This document shows, in pieces, positions 1 to 11,563 of a stretch of DNA of 64,000 nucleotides. The notes below the pieces were generated by a model. It saw only the letters and a program-made list of their open reading frames with translations. It ran no database searches and had not been told where the DNA came from. Every line of letters begins with the position of its first letter. The stretch's first letter is position 1. A program made the position numbers and the translations under genes. The stretch comes from Porphyra umbilicalis (lineage: Eukaryota; Rhodophyta; Bangiophyceae; Bangiales; Bangiaceae), in assembly GCA_002049455.2 (NCBI GenBank), contig KV918889.1, forward strand, positions 124,001-188,000. The letters are read 5' to 3'.

Positions 1-1
1 G

Positions 2-3000
2 CTGACGCACTTCCAGCAGCTCGTGGAGCTCCAAGAGTCGGTGCGCATCCTCGCGGAACTCAACGCCATCTCTTCGTCGGTCGCCACGGGCGGGGGCGGG
101 GGCGGCTCTGCAGGCGGCGGCACGGGGGGGGCAGGCGCGCAGGGCGCTGGTGGCGCTGGCGGAGGGGCGGGCGGCGGTCGCGGCGGCGCCGGCGGCGGCG
201 CCGGCGCGGGCGGCTCGTCGGGCGGCATCTTGTCGATGGATGCGCGCGTCGAAAACGTGCGCGTCATCCTCGCCGGCTGGCGGGACCGGCTGCCCAACGA
301 CTTTGAGTCCCCATCCGTGTGGAACGACCTGCTGACGTGGCGCAACCACATGCACCAAGTCGTTGTCAACGTGCTGCAGGCGATGAAGGATTCTGCGGCG
401 TCTGGCGGGGGGCGGTCGGACGTCTCCCAACAGGCGCTGGTTATTGGCGTCAACGAGACGGCTGCCAACGTGCACCGCTACGCGCGGGCGCTGCGCAAGC
501 AAAACCTGCCCGAAGTGGCCATCAACGCCCTGCAGCGGCTCTACCCCTTCCAGACGATGGAGCTCAACGAGTACTTTGTCAAGACCAAGGAAACGGGCAA
601 GGCCTTTCTTGCATCGCCGCGGGAGTATGGCGCCAACGCGTTCCATGTGGGCTTGTCTCAGCTCAACGGGACCAATATGGACATGTTCAACGACCGCCAA
701 AAGGCGCAGCTGTTCACGCTCAAGGGGCGGCTCTACGACGCGATGGACCACCCGGTGGCGACCGTCAACTTGCAGTACGCAACGGCGTTGGCGCAGTCCG
801 AGGATGTGGGGTCGGCGTGGCTCGCCTGGGCGCGCCAGTGCGACAAGCTACACGAGGTGGCGGCGGTGGCGGGCGCCGCATCGCCGTCAGTGACGATGGG
901 GGCGTCCCCCGCCGCCGCCACTTTGGTGGGCGGCGCCGCGGGCGTGGCGGCAACCCCGTCGGCGGGCACCGCCGGCAGCGGCGGTGCGCCGGGCACGCCT
1001 GTGGGAACGGCGCCGGGCGGCGGCACGCGGCCGCCGGGCACGCCCGGGTCTGGTGCACCAGACCCCCGCGCCGCCGCCGCCGTCGCAGCGTCGCCAATGG
1101 ACAGCTTGGAGCAGGAGCTCCAGTGGCGGGAGGCGGCGGCCAACTGCTACCTGGCGGCGGTGCGGTTTGGCTCCCGCAAAGCCCGCACGTTTTTGCCCCG
1201 CGCGCTCCGCCTGCTGAGCGTGGACGTGATTACGCGGCTGCGCCGCGGCAAACCGCCGGCGCCCCTATCGTTGGCGTCGCACGGGGCGGCGACGCCGGCG
1301 GCGGCGGCGGCGGCAGCGTCGGCGGCGGCGGCCGCGGGCGCGCCGCCGGGCTCGGCGGCGGCTGTTGCGGCCGCCGCCGACGCGGCGGCGGCGGGCGGCC
1401 GCAAGCCCGCCTACACCCCCACGACCGGCATTGGCGTGGAGGGCGTCTTTACGGTCATGGTGCCGCAGCTGCCCATGTGGGTGTGGCTGCCGTGGCTCCA
1501 ACAGCTCGTGCCGATGCTTGCGCGCGCGGAAGCGGGGTTGGCGCAGCTCATCCTATCGCGCATGGCGCAGACCTACCCGCAGGCGCTCTTTTTCCTGCTG
1601 CGCTCCTTCCTCGAGGAGCGCATGTCCATCGACCGGCCGGTCCGCAACTTGACCTACGACGCGCTCAAGGCCGCCCGTCCCAACACCGTGGCGGTGCTGC
1701 CCGCCGAGGCGTCGGCGCAGATGCAGTTGAGCCAAGCGTCGAAGCACATGCAATCCGTGCAGGGGGTGGCGCTGCAGGCCAAAAACCGGCTCGGCAACCT
1801 CGACAAGGTCTACCACTCCTTCCTCGCGTCGGCGGCGCAGAGCGTCGAGCCCAACAAATCGGCGATTGCGGCGAAGGCCCAAGCCGTGCTCGTCGAAGTG
1901 CACAAGGCGCAGCGGACGTACGAGCGCACGCTTGCGGCGTTTCGGGAAGCCCAGCGCGCGCATACGGCGGCGGCGGCGGCCGTGTCGGCCGCCTCTTCGG
2001 CGCAGGCGGCGCACGGGCTCGACGCGGCGGGCCCGACGCGCCGGGCGCCCGACGGCAAGGACGCGGGGGGGCCGTCACGGCCGCCGAGCGCGCCCACGAC
2101 GGCGGCGCAGGCGCAGGCGCAGGCGGCGCAGGCGGCGGCAGCGGCGGCTTCGCGCGCTAAGCCCCCGTCCGCCTCGCCGGCGGTGGCGTCTGGCGGCGGA
2201 AGCGGCGGCGGCGGCGGCGGGGACGTCAAGCCCGGCAGCGTCAAGCCCGCCCCCCCCCCCTGCGTGGGAGCCTCTCCCGCGGCCGCGACGTCCTCTCCAC
2301 GTCGGCCTACGAGCACGGGGATACGGTGATGGCCATCCTCGTCAAGGCCTTCCACCCGCTCTACGTGGAGATGGAGCGCGTCGCTCAAGACTTGGCGCAG
2401 CGCACAAAGCCGCAGCAAGAGGAGCAGCTGCTCGGGTTGATGAACGCGCTGCTCCACCGGTGCTACCAGCTGTCGACGTCGTCGGGGAGCGACGTGCAGC
2501 AGTCCCTGCGGGCGGCGCTTGAGGAGGTGTCGCGGATGTGCTTTGCGACGCGGCCGCCAGACGCCAAGGGCGGCGGCGCGGCAGGCGCCAGCGGCGGCGG
2601 CAGCGGTGGCGGGCGGGCCGCCGCCCCCGCGGCGTCGTCGGCCAAAGTGCAAGCGTCCATCTCGGACCTCAAGGCGGCGTTTGAAGCCGAGCTCGCGCCC
2701 CAGACGGCGACGGACTTCCCGACCCAAATCGAGCCCTTTATCGCCCGCCTGCGGCGGTGGAAAAACGTCTTTCAGCGGCGCGTCGACTCGATGCCCGAGG
2801 AGCGCAACCTCGAGCTCCTCTCCCGCCACCTGATGGACCTCCACGAGTCGGAAGTTGACGTGCCGGGCCAGTACCTCATGGCCGTTGCCACCGAGCCGTC
2901 GCCCGACCGGCACGTCAAAATCGAGCGCTTTGGCGCCTGCGTGCGCGTCGTGCGGCGGCACTCGGTGGCGTCGCGGGGGCTGACGCTCCACGGCAACGAC

Positions 3001-4365
3001 GGCAAGCAGTACCGGTTCGTCCTCGAAACGTCGGTCAACGCGGTGTGTCAGCGGCAGGAGGAGCGGTCGGCGCAGCTGTGCCGCCTCTTCAACGCCTCCT
3101 TCCTGTCGGCGCACCCCGAGGCGCGGCGGCGGCGCCTCGCGCTGCACGTGCCCGTGCTCGTGCCGACCGGCCAACACACGCGGCTCGTGTCGGACAACGT
3201 GCCGCTGTGCTCCCTGTCGGAAGCGCTCGAGCGCCACTGCGAGGCGCAGGGCGGGGCGATGGACGACCCGCTCGTGGCCTTTCGCCGCCTGTGCACGTTG
3301 CCGGTCGGGGCGAGCCGCGAGGAGGCGACCGCCGCCCGCCGTGCGGCGTACGTGGAAGTGTGCCGCCAAGTGCCCGTCACGTGCCTCTCCTCCTTTATCG
3401 GCGGCTCCATTGCGAGCCCCGCCGAGCTGTTTGCCTTTAAGAAGCGCTTTGCGGAAACGCTCGGCATCGCGTCGGTCGTCTCCCACGCGCTCGTCGTTGG
3501 CGCGCGGCGCCCCCAAAACTTGTCCTTCTCCTGGACGTCGGGCGCGGTCGTGCACGGCCACATGCGGCCGCTCGTGTCGTCGCGGGGGCTCCTCGAGTGC
3601 GACGAGGCGGTGCCGTTCCGCCTCACCCGCAACATGACCGCCTTCCTCGGCCCGACGGGCGTCCAAGGGGCGCTCTTTGGGGGGATGGCCGCGACCGTGG
3701 CGGCGCTCCAGTCCAACGACGAGCTCCTCGACGTGTACCTCCACGCGGTGATTCGGGACGAGCTGTCCATTTGGGCGGCCTCCCACTCACGCTCCTCCTC
3801 GGCGTCGGCCGCGTCGTCGGCACGCGCGGCCGCCGCCGCCGCGGCGGCGGCGGCGGCGGGCGGGGGCGCCGCCTCGGCCGCCGCCGCGGGCGCGGCGGCG
3901 GGCCAACGCGCGGCGGCGGCGGGCGCGTCGCCCGCCGCGGCCGCGGCGGCCGCCAGCGCGGCAGCGACGGCGGCCACGGCGGCTGCCGCCGCCGCCGCCG
4001 CCCCGCCGCCGGCCGCGCCCGGCACGCCCGGCACGCCCGGCACGCCCGGCTCCCCCGCCGTGCGCGCGGCGGCGTCGCCTGCCGGCGCCGCCGGCGCCGC
4101 GTCGCCCGCCGGCGGCCCGTCGGCGGCGACGGCGGCAGCGGCGGCGCCGGCCGACTCGCCCGGCGCCGTCGCCGCCATCCACGAGTTTGACCTCGTCGAG
4201 TGGCGCCTCCACGAGTCGGTGCGGCTGGTGTTTGGGCGCCTCAAGCCGCCCCGCGCGCCGGGCGTCGTCGACGGCGTCGCCGCGCACGTGCACGCGCTGC
4301 TGCGGTTGGCGCAGTCGGAGGCGGCGCTGTCGCAGATGGTGTCGAGCTGGCACGCCTGGTTTTGA
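2..4365 (+). CDS. TRA1: TRRAP/Tra1 histone acetyltransferase-complex scaffold, C-terminal part (5' partial, one frameshift)
   Basis: This is the C-terminal part of the giant PIKK-family pseudokinase that docks activators to SAGA and NuA4/TIP60 complexes in the nucleus. The reading frame is open at the window edge, so the N-terminus lies outside. The first 2.2 kb encodes FAT-type helical repeats (LYPFQTMELNEYFVKTKETG region). The second part encodes the PI3K-like domain with its VPFRLTRNM block and ends with a FATC tail (SSWHAWF then stop). The usual kinase catalytic DFG and HxxDxN signatures are not visible, as expected for TRRAP. The frame changes at an 11-C run (2250-2260): the upstream frame stops at 2329, while the downstream frame is already open before that point, so a one-base homopolymer error is likely. 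An Ala/Gly/Pro-rich insert of about 130 residues (3790-4180) separates the kinase-like domain from FATC. Short Ala/Gly runs also interrupt the FAT part. No introns are apparent. Confidence 0.9.
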
Positions 4366-5352
4366 GGCGCAGCCGGCGGGGCTGCAGCGGGGGGGGGGGA
4401 GTACGAGAGATGGGGCGAGTGGTGGATGGTGGCGGAAAGGAGGGAACGTGGCTCGACTGCGGGGGCGTGTTGCACCCTTGGTGGTGGTGGTGCGGGATTG
4501 GCATTGGGATGCTTGCTCGTTGTTTCGTGTTTCTTTTGTGCTTGTGCTTGTTCATTGAAACGGTCTGCCATGGCATGGCTTTTGTTCCATCCCCATGTCA
4601 CAACCGTCGCGCTGTCACTGTGGGTGTGGCGCCCGGCAGGCCAAGCGGCCAAGTCAGACTCCGTCTGTCGGCAAGCTTGCGGCCTGTGCTCCCGTGCGTG
4701 TCTATGTCCCTTTTCTCCCGGCCGCCGCACGACCACGGCTCCTCTCACCGCATCGGGCAAGCGCGACGGGCACAGAAGCAGGTGGCGCCACCGCCGCCAC
4801 CGCCGGCGGCTCTTGTCGAGGCGTCCCCCCCCCAGGGGCGGTCCCCGCCGGCGGCAGCGACGGCACCCACCACCGCCCGCGGCGGGGCGCGCGGAGCGCC
4901 CCCGCGCCGCGCAGCCGCGTCGCCGCCCGCCGTGCCCGCCGACGCGCCGGCTGCCACCGGCGTGGCGCCCCGCCGTGGGCGCCGCCGCGCGGCGCGGCCG
5001 CGCGCGGACAGGCCGGGGGGGGACGCGCCGCGCCGTCGGCGACGCGCCCGACGGCGCCGCCGCCGCACGGGGCGGCTCGCACGGGGCGCGCCGCCCTCGT
5101 GCGGCCCGCGTGGTGGGCGGCGCGGGGGGCAGGCGGCACCCGCGGCGGTGGGCGTGGCGGGGGGGGGGGGGGGGGGGGGGAAGGCTCCCGGTGGAACCCC
5201 CGGGCGGGCAGCGGCGCGGTGACGCGCAGCGGCGGCGGCGGCGGCTGCTGCTGCCGCACCGCGCGCCACGCGCCGCCGACGGCGCGGTGGGGGGCGGCGG
5301 CACCGGGCGGCCGCCGGCGTGGCGCGCACCCGCCCGACGGCCGCCGTCGGTC

Positions 5353-5383
<31 letters not shown>

Positions 5384-6700
5384 GTGGCCGCGCGCGGCGG
5401 GGCGGGCGGGGGCTCCGCACACCACACCCCCCGCCCCACGGGGTCGCACCGCCGCGGCCGGCGGCGAGGTGGGGGGGCCGCCGACGCCCGTGGCGCCGCG
5501 ATGGGGCGGCCGCGGCGCGGCCGCGCGTCGGGCCGACGCCGCCCCTTGGCGCCGACCCGCGCGTCTGGGACCAGACGCCGACCACCCCCCGCCGCCGCCC
5601 TTGCGCGCAGACACGGGGGGGGGGACCGCGGGGGCGGCGCGGGGGATTCGCGGCCCGCGTCCGCGGCGGCCGCGGCGCGCCCGGATGCGCGCGCGCGGGG
5701 GCGAGGCGCCCCACGACGGGCGGCCAATCGGTGCGCTTGACCGCCCCGTTGCACACGCAGATCAAAGGGGGTGCCACTAAATTTAGATCGGTCCACCACC
5801 TTGCTTCCCGTCCACGTCACCGCACCGCGCCGCCGCGGCGCGCGCAAGGCGCACCGCCGGCTCGTCCCGTCGACCGCCCGCCGCCCCTGCCTGCCACCGC
5901 CGCGGCGCGCGCAACGCACCGCCGGCTCGTCCCGTCGACCCGCCGCCCCTGCCTGCCACCGCCGCGCGGGCCCCTCCCGTCGCTGTGCAGCCGCCCCAAA
6001 AACCAATGGCGGGCCTCCGGGTGGCTGCAATTCATTCGCACACCTCCCGCCAAAAAAAAAAAAAAAAAAAAAAAAGCAAAATTGCGTCGGCAGGCACGCA
6101 AACCGCCTCTGGCGGGGCCCGCCGCCGCCCCCGCCCGCCCGCCGCCCGCCCGCCCGCCGCGTCGCGCGCCGGTGGGGGGGGTGGCGCTCGCGCGCGCGGG
6201 GGGGGGGGGGCACCCCCCGCGGCTCGCGTGCAGGTGTCGCGCCGCCGCCTCGCCGCGTTGCCTCGGCCGCCCGCCGCCCGCGCGCGCCCGCGGCGCGGCG
6301 GCGCGGCGGCGCGTCGGCGGCGCTTCCGACGCCCCGCCCGTGCGTATTGGGGGGGTGGGGCCGCCGCCCGGCGGCCGCCGCCCGCCGCCCGCGCGCCGAC
6401 CAACCCCGCCGCCGCGGCACGCGATTGGTGGGTGGGGCGTCGGGGGGGGTCGCCGCCGCCGCCGCCCCCCCGCCCCCGCGGGGGGCGCCGACGGGGGGGC
6501 GACACGCGGGGATCTGTGGCGCGATTGGCTGCGTCGGGGGGGGGTCGCACCGGGCGCGGCGGCCGCGGGCGGTGGGCGTTTGGGCGCGCGCGCGCGCGCG
6601 CGCGGCGCTGCCCGTGCCCCGCCCACGCCCAAGCCCCGCGGCGGCGCCTTTGTCCCGCCTCGGCCGCCGACGCGCGCCCGTAGTGCGCGCGCCTTCCCCC
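4366..6700. other. Extremely GC-rich intergenic stretch without a supportable gene
   Basis: Several long open frames occur on both strands, but they are Arg/Gly/Pro/Ala-rich in every frame, which extreme GC content produces by itself. No domain or convincing start was found. The stretch holds a 20-G run near 5161, a tandem duplication at 5831-5969, and a 24-A tract (6052-6075) that stands out against the GC background. Confidence 0.5.
5831..5969. repeat. Imperfect tandem duplication, unit about 62-67 bp
   Basis: Two adjacent copies of a unit containing CACCGCCGGCTCGTCCCGTC followed by GCCCCTGCCTGCCACCGCCG. They differ by a few indels. Nothing suggests that this codes for protein. Confidence 0.75.
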
Positions 6701-6719
6701 TACTGGGGAGGCATGGGGG

Positions 6720-6927
6720 GGTATATCAACCCTGCCGCACACCTCCCCCCGTCTCCTCATCTGTCCCTCATCACACCGACCGCCTCCACACTCTTCGACT
6801 TTTACCATCTCACACTCTTCTCGCCTGTCTTCCTCCCCCGTGCTCTTCTCCTCCCTCCCACTTTACCCCCTCCGTCCGTACATCACTCCTCCCCCCGCCT
6901 CCTCCTCTCCCCCGACCCCTACAAGCC
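6720..6927 (+). promoter_or_regulatory. Candidate TATA-like promoter and pyrimidine-rich 5' leader
   Basis: A TATATC sequence at about 6722 lies roughly 200 bp upstream of the ATG at 6928. It is followed by a C/T-rich leader in which purines are scarce up to the start codon. The sharp change from GC-rich DNA to this leader marks the 5' end of the downstream gene. Seen by eye only, with no transcript evidence. Confidence 0.4.
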
Positions 6928-8088
6928 ATGGGTTTCAACCTCCTCGGCGCCGTGGCGTCCAAGGTCGCCGCCCACTCGGGGGCCATTGCGCGGGCCGCCA
7001 AGGGCGTCGGCGCCTTCCTGCCGCGCGCAAGCCGCGCCGGCAAGATCCACGGGTCCGTCGAGCACAAGGTCATCTTTACCGCCGTCCTCGCCAGCACGGG
7101 CATGTTGGTTGCCGTGCGGAGGAGCCTCGCCCCGCCCAAGGCGGCGAGCGTCAAGGTGATGCCGACCGCCTCAAAGGCGACGCCCGTCCCTTCAGTGGGG
7201 TGCGGCGACAAGGCGGCGCCTACGGACGCAGCGGCGCCCGTCAAGACGGCGTCGGTGAAGGCCGCCGCGCTCGTCAAGCCGTCGCCCGTCGCCGCCGCCG
7301 TGACGCCCACCGAGCCGACCGCCAAGGCGGACTCGACCACCGAGACCGTAGACCACTCCATCGAGGTCACTCGCGCCAAGTCCGCCGTCCCCAACAACGC
7401 CACCGCCCCCACCAACGCCACCGCCCCCACCAACGCCGTCGCCCCCACCAACGCCGTCGCCCCCTCCAACGCCGTCGCCCCCACCGAGGCCGCCGCTCCC
7501 ACTAACGCCGTCGCTCCCGCCAATGCCGCTGCCAACACGACCGCCGCTCCCACCAAGGCCGCCACCACCCGCAAGACGGCGGGGCCAACCGTGGTGGGTC
7601 CCCGCACGCAGCGCGTGTCGGCCGCTGCCACCACCCGCAAGACGGCGGGGCCAGCCGTGGTGGGTCCCCGCACGCAGCTCGTGTCGGCCGCTGCAGCCCC
7701 GACGCCCATCTCGGCGTGTGCCTTCACTCTCCCCCGCAAGCCGGCCGGCACCACCAACGCGGGGGCGGCTACCAAGACGGCTGCCACCCTCGCCGTCGTC
7801 CCCGCTGCCGCCATCACCCCCATGCCGCCGGTGCGTCACGCGTGGATCTCCTCCGCCACCACCCGCGCCGCGTCGCTCGTCCACCCACCCCGGCCGACGG
7901 CCGCCCGTGTGCCCTCGTTCACCCCTGCCTTGACTCGCCGCGGCGCCACCGCTGCCTCCACCACCACCCGCCCCCCCGCGCCAACTGCTGTCGCTGTGGC
8001 GGCTGGCTCCCGCCGCCGCCTGGCGGCTCGGTCGACGCTGTCGATGGTTGCGCGCCTGGTGGGGACCGCGCCTGTTGTGTGTCCTTGA
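6928..8088 (+). CDS. Hypothetical Ala/Thr/Pro-rich repeat protein with one short hydrophobic segment
   Basis: 386 residues; not recognised. The start is the first ATG after a pyrimidine-rich leader. The N-terminus (GFNLLGAVASKVAAHSG) could be amphipathic or targeting-like. A hydrophobic stretch at about residues 50-66 (VIFTAVLASTGMLVAV) is the only candidate membrane segment. The rest is low complexity: repeats of the APTNAV type at about 7380-7530, then two head-to-tail copies of a 22-residue unit containing ATTRKTAGP and VVGPRTQ (7561-7692). The tail is basic and Thr/Pro-rich. After the stop the DNA becomes AT-richer, as expected for a 3' UTR. A mitochondrial or plastid membrane-anchored protein is possible, but function is unknown. 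Confidence 0.65.
   Translation: MGFNLLGAVASKVAAHSGAIARAAKGVGAFLPRASRAGKIHGSVEHKVIFTAVLASTGMLVAVRRSLAPPKAASVKVMPTASKATPVPSVGCGDKAAPTDAAAPVKTASVKAAALVKPSPVAAAVTPTEPTAKADSTTETVDHSIEVTRAKSAVPNNATAPTNATAPTNAVAPTNAVAPSNAVAPTEAAAPTNAVAPANAAANTTAAPTKAATTRKTAGPTVVGPRTQRVSAAATTRKTAGPAVVGPRTQLVSAAAAPTPISACAFTLPRKPAGTTNAGAATKTAATLAVVPAAAITPMPPVRHAWISSATTRAASLVHPPRPTAARVPSFTPALTRRGATAASTTTRPPAPTAVAVAAGSRRRLAARSTLSMVARLVGTAPVVCP
7561..7692 (+). repeat. Two tandem 66-bp coding repeats
   Basis: Unit begins GCCACCACCCGCAAGACGG and is repeated once directly at 7627 with only a few substitutions, keeping the reading frame of the host gene. Confidence 0.85.
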
Positions 8089-9202
8089 TGTTTACCGGGT
8101 GGGGTGTCTTTGTGTGTTTTCTTCGTATTCTTTGTTGCGTGCCCGCGTGTGAGCGCCGCCGTCTCGTCTCCCTTTCCGTCTCGTTTCTCTGCGTGGTTTC
8201 CTCTCCAACTATTCTTTAACACAATATTCAATGTTTTTTCTTAAACGTTGTTTTTCCTCGCACGCGCAGTGGCGTACCGCCTTCCTCTATTTGTTTTGTG
8301 TCGGCAGCGCCACAGTAAAGCTCTCTGCGTGCGCTCAAAGCTCCTCGTCACCCACCTCCCTTGCTCGACCCGCAGGCATCAACGCGGCCGACCCCACCCC
8401 CCTGCCCCCCCCCATCACGAGCAGCGTGCAAAAAAAAAAAAAATTAAGGTGCCGAGTCGCTCGTGCTCATGGGTACAGTACAACGGGCCAGCGCAAAAGA
8501 ATAAAAACAAGGAGGGATGGCCAACAGCACTCCCAGGCAGACAATGGGTGGTGCGCCCGCCTGGGCCTCACGCTCAACAAGACCCTCCCCACACCCACAG
8601 ACCGACGCACGCCGTGCATCAGTGCCCCGCCCGTCGCGCCAAACCACACTGGCGACCGTCGCGGCGCGGTCCGCGCCTTGCCCAATGTCGGCTGGTGCGG
8701 GCAACGCAGCTGCAGGAGCACCGACACTGCCTGCACCGCCGAGGCAACCCCACCGCCCGTGGGGATGCGCTCACGGCGCCACGCCGCTGGCAGGAAAAGG
8801 ACGCCGCCCCTGCCCACACGCGCCTCGACGCCACGACCGCACACACGGTGCGCACAAGCGGCACCCGCGCGCGCCGCCCCTTGGCCCTCGGTCCGTCCCC
8901 GCGGGCGGCCCGCCCGACCGTCCCCACCGCCCCGTCGCCCGTCACCGCCGGAAAAACCGGCGGCGGGTGGCACGGGCAGACGCAGCAGCCCCCCCCCCCC
9001 CCCCACCGCGTCGTGCTGCCGCCCACCGCCCGGCGCCGGCGGCGGCGCCCCCGACGGCGCCAGCGGGGGGGCCCCCAACGGCGGCGACCGGGGCTCGGGC
9101 GACGGCGGGGGCGCCCCCCCCCGCCCCCGGCGGGCCCACCCCCGTGCGGCGCGGGGGCGGGCGCCAGTGGCGCCCGCGGCGGCAGCGCCCGCGGCGGCGC
9201 CG
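8089..9202. other. Intergenic: AT-richer 3' region then GC-rich DNA with homopolymers
   Basis: 8090-8260 is comparatively AT-rich and looks like a 3' UTR and terminator zone. From about 8700 the sequence is GC-rich with long C runs (for example near 8991). Long frames on both strands are low complexity and I could not support a gene. Confidence 0.45.
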
Positions 9203-10559
9203 TCAACGACGGCGGCGGCGGCGGCGGCAGCGGCAGCGGCGGCGGTGCCAGGCGGGGCGGGGGCACCCCCCCCCCCCCCCCGGCACGCCCTGCCCTCGGG
9301 CAGACAGGCGATCGCGCAACACCTCCTCCATGGCGCGGAGGGCGAGGGCAGAGGCCCCCCCCCCCCCCCCGCCCCCCCCCCCCCGTGCCGTGTTGGCCAC
9401 GGCGCGCCACCGCCGCCGCGGCGCGGGCCCACTCGCGAAAGTCCGCCTGCAGCGCCGCGTCGGGGTCTGCGTCGGGCGCGCCGCCGGCGGCGCCCGCCGC
9501 CGCGGCGGCGGCCGCGTCGGCGCGCGCGCGCGCGGCGAGCAGCGCCGCGTGGCGGGCGGCAAGGTCCCGCTCGTCCGCCCCCGTCAAGTCGCCGAGCGTG
9601 CGGATGGGTAGGCCGCTGGCGGCGAGGAAGAAGCCATAGCCGGCGCCGACGCCGAGGCCACACCCGCCGCCCTGTGGAGGAACCGTGGGGGGCAGGGGGT
9701 GCCGACCAGGGGCAGGCGTGGGGGAACAAAAAAAAGGGGGCAATACAAGGCATGACGCGGCGAGTGCACGGGCGCCGAGCGCAGGTCAGAGATGTGCCTG
9801 TCGAGCAGCTCACGAGGGGACGGCTGCGAGCGACGCCGGATAGTCACGGCGCTCTCGGAGCGCAACTTGCAATCGACAAAGCGGGGGACAGCCTGCCGGC
9901 ATGCACGACACGAGGTCGAGGGGGGGGGGGGGAGACCGGCAACGTACAAAGCCAACGAGCGAGAATGGAAGGCCCAGTGCTGCACATGATCATCGCGCAA
10001 GAGGTCATGGGGGCGGCGCAAACGACGGACGAACAGACGATGAGAATTGAGACAAGGACAGGCACGCGGGAAACTCACCACAAACGATCGACCAACATGA
10101 CAAGCAAAGCCACGAGCCAGTACAGCGCGTCAGAGGCACAGCCACAAAAAAAAAACCCACCAAGAACCCCTGTGGGCGCGAGCGGTGCGCACCTCGCGCC
10201 GGTCCACAAAGCCCTGGCGTCGCGCGGCAGCGGGGCGTGGCCACCACACGACCAGCCTTGTCCACCAGCCGCCACCACAGCCAGCTACCCGTCGTCCGCA
10301 CGCTCGCGGTCACGACTGCCATGGCATGGGCCACAGGCGGCCACCAGCACCACCTCAACAGCGGTTCGATGCTGCCCTCACCCTTCCCCGCCCGCCACCC
10401 GACGCACAAGTCAGACGCGGCGCGGCTCGCTGGCCAAAACGTACTCCGCCCCCCCACGCCGAGGCCGATGCCCCACCCGCACCCAAACCCAAAGCCGACC
10501 CCGACACCAATGCCGCAAAAGGGCTTTGCTATGGGGCCCCCCCGCTTGGTGACGCCCAT
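9203..10559 (-). CDS. Glycine-rich membrane-type protein, TGD5-like (tentative); exons and frame uncertain
   Basis: Exon 1 (10559-10445) starts at an ATG and encodes PIAKPFCGIGVGVGFGFGCG plus a further Gly run. A GTACGT donor follows. After an intron of about 770 bp, an acceptor CAG (9672-9674) leads into GGGCGLGVGAGYGFF and then a charged Ala-rich helix (DERDLAARHAALLAARARAD). Two Cys-Gly-x-Gly blocks of this kind are typical of the plant TGD5 family, small chloroplast-envelope proteins of ER-to-plastid lipid transfer; this rests on remembered family character, not a search. Joining the exons in frame requires one base fewer in a 7-G run at the end of exon 1. Later, around 9358-9410, the frame is lost again at long G runs and may resume as ALALRAMEEVLRDRLSARGQ. 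The 3' end is therefore a guess. Confidence 0.4.
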
Positions 10560-11195
10560 CGTGGGAGCCCCGCCGCGGGCGCGCCGCGGCGCATGGGCCG
10601 CGGCGGTGACGCCGTGGCGGGGGGCGCCGCCGAGGGGTTAGCCGCGCGTTGGGAGGGACCAAGAGGAATCCGCCTGTCAAGGGAAGGCCGCGGAAGAGGA
10701 TAAAAGGCGGTGAAAGAGGATACGGTCGTCATCAAGCAGCGAGAGAGAAGGATGCCCCGGCGACAGTCGGGAGATGGTCGGCACCACCAGAGCCGGGTGG
10801 AGGCGATGACGGTGGAGTGGGGGGAACCAAGCCGCCGCGCCCGCGCAGATCCTTCCTGCATTGCGGCTCATTTCAGGGCCAAGACCAATCGCATTTGCCT
10901 TGTTAAATGCACCTGAGAACAGTACTGTAGTCGGTCTGGCAACGTAGCGCTGTGAAGTAAATAGGACAGTGGCTGTCATTGGCCGCTGTCTGCCGCTTAA
11001 TCTGCTTAATCCGCTGCTCAAGCACCCCGCGGCGGGGAGGCCCGCCCCCCTCGCGGCGGCGTGCACTCGTCGCCCCAAAGCGCCCCAACGCGCCCCAAAG
11101 CGTGCGTGGCAGCCCGCCGCGCCCCGACCGGCACCGCCCGGCACGGCGCCCACGCCGCCGGCCGGCCGCCCCCCGTCGATTCCCCCGCCATTGTC

Positions 11196-11393
11196 ATGAG
11201 GGTCGACGGTCCCCCGCCCGCCCTTGTCACCCCAATTCCGCCCGCCGCGGTCGCCGCGCGCGGTGGCGGCGCCCCCCCCCCCCCGGCGGGGGCGCCGCCG
11301 GCCGCCGCCCCCGCCGCGCCCCCGGCGGCGGCGACGGCGGGCGCTCCCGGCGGTGGCTCATGGCTGATGGGGGCCTACCGCACCTTCTTTTGA
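11196..11393 (+). CDS. Small Pro/Ala-rich hypothetical ORF
   Basis: 65 codons from an ATG to TGA. The N-terminus is MRVDGPPPALVTPIPPAAV and the C-terminus is GGSWLMGAYRTFF. The two ends look less random than the Pro/Ala middle, which contains a 12-C run that could hide an indel. It lies in the interval between the divergent TGD5-like and FkbM genes. Not recognised; it may be spurious. Confidence 0.25.
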   Translation: MRVDGPPPALVTPIPPAAVAARGGGAPPPPAGAPPAAAPAAPPAAATAGAPGGGSWLMGAYRTFF

Positions 11394-11563
11394 CGCCTTG
11401 TAACCGACCGCCTTGGTGACCCCGCGTCGGTTGTGCCCGCCGTCGACCGCTGTGGACTCGTCGTCGGACGCTGCGCCCCGCGCCGTGGTCGGGACGGGGT
11501 TGGCAGCTCCCCCCCCCACCCTCCCCCCCCCCCCCCCCCCCCCCCCTGCCTGCTCGGTGCACC

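Noticed and set aside
1810-5777. Long minus-strand open frames across TRRAP and beyond (658 and 909 codons)
   Set aside because: They are antisense to a conserved protein and Arg/Pro-rich, an effect of high GC.
6052-6075. 24-A tract as poly(A) tail of a retroposon
   Set aside because: No coding or RNA-like body and no flanking duplication seen on either side.
4426-6927. Upstream extension of the 6928 gene to give a 1220-codon ORF
   Set aside because: The extension crosses a 24-A tract and a pyrimidine leader with a TATA-like site and is Arg/Pro/Gly-rich. The ATG at 6928 fits the change in composition.
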